DNA from: Thermoplasmata archaeon
GTDB lineage: Archaea; Thermoplasmatota; Thermoplasmata; Thermoplasmatales; Thermoplasmataceae
DNA: 8,528 nucleotides
Direction of reading: 5' to 3'
NCBI GenBank assembly: GCA_021806345.1
Contig: JAJZXP010000198.1
Location: forward strand, 1 to 8,528
Part shown: piece by piece, positions 5,684-8,528 of the stretch
Numbering within the stretch: the stretch's first letter is position 1
Layout of the letters: the number at the start of each line of letters is the position of its first letter
The notes under the pieces: generated by a model
What the model saw: the letters and a program-made list of their open reading frames with translations, nothing else
What the model was told of the DNA's origin: nothing
Databases searched by the model: none
Made by a program: the position numbers and the translations under genes

Positions 5684-7155
5684 ATGGAATTTCATTTAAG
5701 GGAAAGAGGTGCAAAAACAAGATAATAAATACTTTTATCAACACAGTCCGAAAAAAAAGCTTCATTGCAATGATTATTTTTATAATTATAATAATGTCTA
5801 TTACTGCCTTTGCTTACTCTCCAAAAAATAAGAAATCCATCGGGGCGCAGGAAAGAGGTTTTATTACTTATGATTACGAAAATGGTACATATAACTTTGG
5901 CATATATTATTATCATGCGACTAGCGGGATTCCATTCAATAATGAGAAGTGTTTCCTTGAGGTTGGTCCAACAGATAAGGCAAACTGCAATTTCACTTCG
6001 GGCAGCATTATTCACCGTCTTAATTTTACAATAAAGAATGGATATGCATTTACTTCGTTTCGATCTAATAAAGCTTATCGTGTCTTTTCACCAATTGCAA
6101 AATACGGCTCTGAGCCAGAAATTATTGTGCCGGTAAATTCTACACCAGTAAACACTACTTATTACTTTCCAGTTTATGATTGTGCATTGGCGTACAAGGG
6201 ATCTCTTGAAATAATTAATGTAAATGTATTCCCTGAATATACAAAAACAATGGATTATCGTCTTCTCCTCTCTAATGGTAAAATCATAAATCTAGGGGAG
6301 AGTGGGGGTTTTACTCACGAGACATTATCTATCTCATATAATTTTACCCACGGAAATGCATGGGGATTACTAGAACATCGCGTAAATGGATCATGGGTAA
6401 CGTCTCATCTATCCATACCTAGAGATTATGGAATAAGTAACGGCACAGATAAGATCAATAATAAAACATATCAGTTGTTCTACATACTTCCATCAGAAGG
6501 TACAGTGAATTCAGAATTCATTGGAGAGATATCTACTGTGTTATCCCTGTTTCTAATTTTATTTGAGGCTCTTACAATAATATTTATAGTAGGTTTTCCC
6601 TTAAGCGATGGTCAAACTGATTTTATTCTCTCTCTACCCGTGAAGAGATGGAATATTTATGCTGGTAAATACCTGGCTTTAGCAACAGCAAATTTCCTTG
6701 CAGTTTTGGCGACATTCCTAACATCCTATCTGTCATCAATATATCTCCTTGGAACATTTTTGACAAAATTTGGTTCTCTTTATGTTTTTAGCGATCTTTT
6801 CATGGTTGGCATGTCAGCTTCATCCCTAACTTTTTTTCTTATTAGCGGAACGAAAAACAAGGCCAAACAGCTCATTTATCCACTGACTCTCATTCTATTC
6901 CTTTTCTACGGTTTTAGTAGAATATCTTTGTTCTTTACGAGGTTAGTTCCTTTCAGCACTATTAGGAGTGACTTACTCCTCACTCCAAATATAACTTATA
7001 TCTCTATCATTAGCCCTATAAATGCTTTTCAGAAATTAAGTATAAACGCAAATACAGTAGGTTTTACATTCATAGAAGTTTTTACAGCTAGCTTGATTTG
7101 GACTATCATATTCTATCTATTAGGGGAAATCCAATTTGGAAGGCTAGAATCTTAG
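5680..7155 (+). CDS. ABC-2 type permease 2 with large sequon-rich outer domain
   Basis: A 491-residue paralogue of permease 1. Helix 1 is at about 28-45, an outer domain of about 235 residues follows, then helices at about 284-306, 330-353, 367-388, 397-417 and 460-482. The loop SLPVKRWNIYAGKY (318-331) matches the coupling loop of permease 1. Shared outer-domain motifs are Y(Y/N)FGI, YRL-x(9)-NLG-x-x-GGF-x-H (193-213) and (K/R)VNG(T/S)WxTSxL (234-244). Nine sequons (68, 104, 115, 153, 158, 221, 236, 254, 261) lie in the outer domain. It has only three Cys there (91, 103, 168), against six in permease 1. The ATG at 5680 overlaps the previous stop as ATGA, which points to coupled translation and about equal amounts of the two permeases. 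An in-frame ATG at 5587 lies deep inside permease 1 and is rejected. Likely role: second half of the exporter channel; substrate unknown. Confidence 0.87.
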   Translation: MNGISFKGKRCKNKIINTFINTVRKKSFIAMIIFIIIIMSITAFAYSPKNKKSIGAQERGFITYDYENGTYNFGIYYYHATSGIPFNNEKCFLEVGPTDKANCNFTSGSIIHRLNFTIKNGYAFTSFRSNKAYRVFSPIAKYGSEPEIIVPVNSTPVNTTYYFPVYDCALAYKGSLEIINVNVFPEYTKTMDYRLLLSNGKIINLGESGGFTHETLSISYNFTHGNAWGLLEHRVNGSWVTSHLSIPRDYGISNGTDKINNKTYQLFYILPSEGTVNSEFIGEISTVLSLFLILFEALTIIFIVGFPLSDGQTDFILSLPVKRWNIYAGKYLALATANFLAVLATFLTSYLSSIYLLGTFLTKFGSLYVFSDLFMVGMSASSLTFFLISGTKNKAKQLIYPLTLILFLFYGFSRISLFFTRLVPFSTIRSDLLLTPNITYISIISPINAFQKLSINANTVGFTFIEVFTASLIWTIIFYLLGEIQFGRLES

Positions 7156-7164
7156 GAATTAAAC

Positions 7165-7190
7165 CCTTTTCGGAAAACCGAAGGAATTTT
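7165..7190 (+). terminator. Hairpin terminator candidate after permease 2
   Basis: CCTT-TT-CGG pairs with CCG-AAGG across an AAAA loop (7165-7184, with a TT bulge). It is followed by AATTTTAAAATT, itself a 12-nt palindrome (7185-7196). It starts 10 nt past the permease 2 stop and separates the exporter operon from the arsenic operon. Confidence 0.4.
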
Positions 7191-7240
7191 AAAATTTGTG
7201 GTCACATCTGGGCATATCCATCCATAAAATATATAGTCAA

Positions 7241-7249
7241 TTTTAAGTA
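7241..7249 (+). promoter_or_regulatory. TATA element of the ars operon
   Basis: TTTTAAGTA is centred about 27 nt before the arsR ATG at 7272, fitting a leaderless transcript, and it matches the element before the ABC exporter operon. Two other AT-rich elements, ATAAAATATATAG (about 7224-7236) and TTTATATATC (7255-7264), are at less suitable distances. The second of these belongs to the palindrome described next. Confidence 0.45.
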
Positions 7250-7251
7250 AC

Positions 7252-7279
7252 ACATTTATATATCAGAATATATGAATGT
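7252..7279. promoter_or_regulatory. Candidate ArsR operator (imperfect palindrome over the arsR start)
   Basis: The left arm CATTTATATATC (7253-7264) and the right arm AATATATGAATG (7267-7278) are inverted copies matching at 10 of 12 positions, separated by AG; the outer pair 7252/7279 extends the match. The right arm contains the arsR ATG. Dimeric ArsR-family repressors bind imperfect AT-rich inverted repeats of about this size. A dimer here, immediately downstream of the TATA element, would cover the transcription start and shut off the operon until the metalloid releases it. The link to ArsR is inferred from position and symmetry. Confidence 0.5.
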
Positions 7280-7613
7280 TGAAACTTGTAGAAAAATTGA
7301 CCAAGAGAAACTTCTGGAGCTTAGGCAATTTGTATCTGAAAATAAGTTTGTCTCAAATATTCGTACGGAAGAAATGATGTTCAGAGCATTGTCCGATGGA
7401 AAAAGACTCTTGCTTATCCATTTGCTTGAAAAAATGGAGTTATGTGTATGTGATATTTCAGCCATAACCGATTCACCACAGCCAACTGTATCAAATGAAA
7501 TAAAAGAACTTTTTAGAAGTGGGTTGTTGAACAGAAGAAAAGATGGAAGGTGGATTTATTACAAAACCAGTGCAATAGGATCTAAAATTTTGAAAGGTTC
7601 ATTAAATGAATAA
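7272..7613 (+). CDS. arsR: ArsR-family metalloid-sensing repressor
   Basis: A 113-residue winged-helix dimer repressor. The DNA-binding core runs from MFRALSDGKRLLLIHLL (about 36-52) through the recognition helix PQPTVSNEIKELFRSG (69-84) to the wing RRKDGRWIYYKT (88-99). The metal site ELCVCDI (56-62; Cys58 and Cys60) is the classic ArsR/CadC alpha-3 motif. The third Cys of the E. coli-type motif (CVCDLC) is replaced by Ser63. Instead Cys6 lies in an N-terminal arm, the layout seen in CadC (Cys7, Cys11, Cys58, Cys60) but without its Cys11 equivalent. A three-sulfur site from Cys6, Cys58 and Cys60 is therefore plausible and would suit arsenite or antimonite. The operon context (arsenate reductase, arsenite pump) makes arsenic the likely inducer. 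It is probably autoregulated through the palindrome over its start. Its last 8 nt overlap arsC. Confidence 0.92.
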   Translation: MNVETCRKIDQEKLLELRQFVSENKFVSNIRTEEMMFRALSDGKRLLLIHLLEKMELCVCDISAITDSPQPTVSNEIKELFRSGLLNRRKDGRWIYYKTSAIGSKILKGSLNE

Positions 7614-8010
7614 AAACCGAATACTTTTCCTGTGTGTTGAGAATTCAGCCAGAAGCAAAATGGCTGAGGCCTATGGAAATCATATTGGATTAACTTGCAA
7701 AAGTGCAGGAACATTGCCCGGGACTAGTATTAACCCGTTGGCAATTGAGGTAATGGAAGAACTTGGAATTCATATTAATTTAACCCTCCCGAAAAAGATG
7801 GATGCAGAAATGCTTCAATGGGCCGATATGGTGATCATAATGGGATGTTCAGCAGAAGACTCATGTCCAGCTCCTTTGGTTGCTGGACTTAAGAAAAAAA
7901 TGGTAGACTGGGAATTAGAGGACCCTAAGGGAAAATCTCTGGAAGAGGTAAGGAGCATTAGGGATCAAATCATTAAAAAGGTCGGGGAACTGTCAAGTGA
8001 ACTTAGTTGA
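7606..8010 (+). CDS. arsC: Arsenate reductase, low-molecular-weight phosphatase type
   Basis: A 134-residue cytoplasmic enzyme of the fold shared by low-molecular-weight tyrosine phosphatases and thioredoxin-coupled arsenate reductases. It reduces arsenate to arsenite for export by the pump encoded next. The phosphate-binding loop CVENSARS (10-17) supplies the attacking Cys10 and Arg16. SAG (33-35) and GINPLA-like SINPLA (41-46) are family blocks. MGCSAEDSCP (79-88) gives the Cys81/Cys87 pair that would relay the disulfide to thioredoxin. Asp106 in the LEDP segment corresponds to the conserved acid near the end of the fold. B. subtilis ArsC has the same triad (Cys10, Cys82, Cys89) with one residue more between the last two. 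The triad plus the ars context argues against a plain tyrosine phosphatase. The ATG overlaps the arsR stop (ATGAATAA), suggesting coupled translation. Confidence 0.93.
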   Translation: MNKNRILFLCVENSARSKMAEAYGNHIGLTCKSAGTLPGTSINPLAIEVMEELGIHINLTLPKKMDAEMLQWADMVIIMGCSAEDSCPAPLVAGLKKKMVDWELEDPKGKSLEEVRSIRDQIIKKVGELSSELS

Positions 8011-8528
8011 TTTCATCATAAGTCTTGGAATTTTCATATTTACCCTAAGTCTTGTAATTAAGAAGCCAAAGGGAATTCAAATTGGATACTCAGCATCAAT
8101 CGGAGCAATAATAACAGTTTTAGCTGGTTTCACAACATTTGTGGATTTCTTAAATGTTGTATCGATTGTCTGGAACGCAACCCTGACATTTGTATCCGTC
8201 GTGATTATAGCACTGGTATTTGATGAAGCAGGGGTTTTCGAATATCTTGCGACAAAGATACTCAATTATTCAGGTGGATCGGGAAAGAGATTATTCATAC
8301 TAGTAATCCTGGTGGGATCTTTTATTTCAGCCTTTTTTGCCAACGATGGTACGGCCCTCGTTTTAACCCCGGTGATAGTGGCCCTTCTGTACAGGATAGG
8401 TCTTGATAAGAAAGCTATATTCGCTTATATAATGGCAGTTGGCTTCATAGCTGACTCTGCCAGTATCCCATTTCTGGTTAGTAATCTTGTAAATATTATA
8501 GCAGCCACATATTTTGGAATAGATTTCT
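7997..8528 (+). CDS. arsB: Arsenite efflux pump ArsB, N-terminal part
   Basis: The first 177 residues of an inner-membrane pump that exports arsenite (and antimonite); the rest lies past the right edge. The frame reads like E. coli ArsB throughout: PKGIQIGYSASIGA (24-37), VWNATLTFVSVVII (58-71), DEAGVFEY (76-83), FFANDGTALVLTP (113-125) and MAVGFIADSASIPFLVSNLV (146-165). At least four hydrophobic segments are visible, at about 4-21, 33-50, 60-76 and 99-115. This is the ArsB type in the ion-transporter superfamily, not Acr3. The only suitable in-frame start is the GTG at 7997, which overlaps the end of arsC by 14 nt; the stretch GGTCGGGG about 10 nt before it may help ribosome binding. No ArsA ATPase gene is visible, so the pump may run on membrane potential alone or have ArsA elsewhere. 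Confidence 0.95.
   Translation, partial: MNLVDFIISLGIFIFTLSLVIKKPKGIQIGYSASIGAIITVLAGFTTFVDFLNVVSIVWNATLTFVSVVIIALVFDEAGVFEYLATKILNYSGGSGKRLFILVILVGSFISAFFANDGTALVLTPVIVALLYRIGLDKKAIFAYIMAVGFIADSASIPFLVSNLVNIIAATYFGIDF

Noticed and set aside
5692..6015. Minus-strand open frame of 107 codons
   Set aside because: It is a shadow of permease 2; the plus-strand frame has helices, sequons and motifs shared with permease 1.
8077..8265. Minus-strand open frame of 62 codons
   Set aside because: It lies entirely opposite the well-conserved ArsB coding sequence.

Overview
The window looks like a piece of an acidophilic archaeal chromosome, probably from the order Thermoplasmatales (Ferroplasma/Cuniculiplasma-like); this placement is inference. 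The evidence is: AT-rich DNA with several promoters whose TATA element lies about 25-27 nt before the start codon (leaderless transcripts); a class II tRNA-Ser without an encoded CCA; a secreted protein resembling the acid-active G1 (eqolisin) glutamic peptidases; and membrane proteins with surface domains rich in N-glycosylation sequons.

Left part (1-2290). The start of a class II fumarase/aspartase gene runs off the left edge on the minus strand. A gene-poor stretch of about 480 nt follows, then a single-domain universal stress protein (minus) and tRNA-Ser(GGA) (plus). Positions 1607-2147 carry a decayed minus-strand gene: one reading frame of 154 codons is broken only by two stops, and an A-run frameshift joins it to an open 5' part. 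I do not recognise its family.

Middle part (2295-7155). A secreted or membrane-anchored protein (minus) keeps the layout and the Gln/Glu dyad of G1 peptidases. It is transcribed divergently, from an 85-nt gap, from a three-gene ABC exporter operon: one ATPase and two paralogous ABC-2 permeases. Each permease has an unusually large, sequon-rich extracytoplasmic domain between its first and second membrane helix. The ATPase, permease 1 and permease 2 are tightly packed (4-nt gap, then ATGA overlap). Protease and exporter may form one functional unit at the cell surface, which is the most novel candidate system here.

Right part (7165-8528). An arsenic-resistance operon has genes overlapping by 8 and 14 nt: an ArsR repressor with a CVC metal site plus an N-terminal Cys (a CadC-like layout), a low-molecular-weight-phosphatase-type arsenate reductase ArsC, and the N-terminal part of the arsenite efflux pump ArsB, which runs off the right edge. 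A 28-nt imperfect palindrome over the arsR start codon, just downstream of the TATA element, is a good candidate autoregulatory operator. ArsC would reduce arsenate to arsenite, ArsB would expel arsenite, and arsenite binding would release ArsR.
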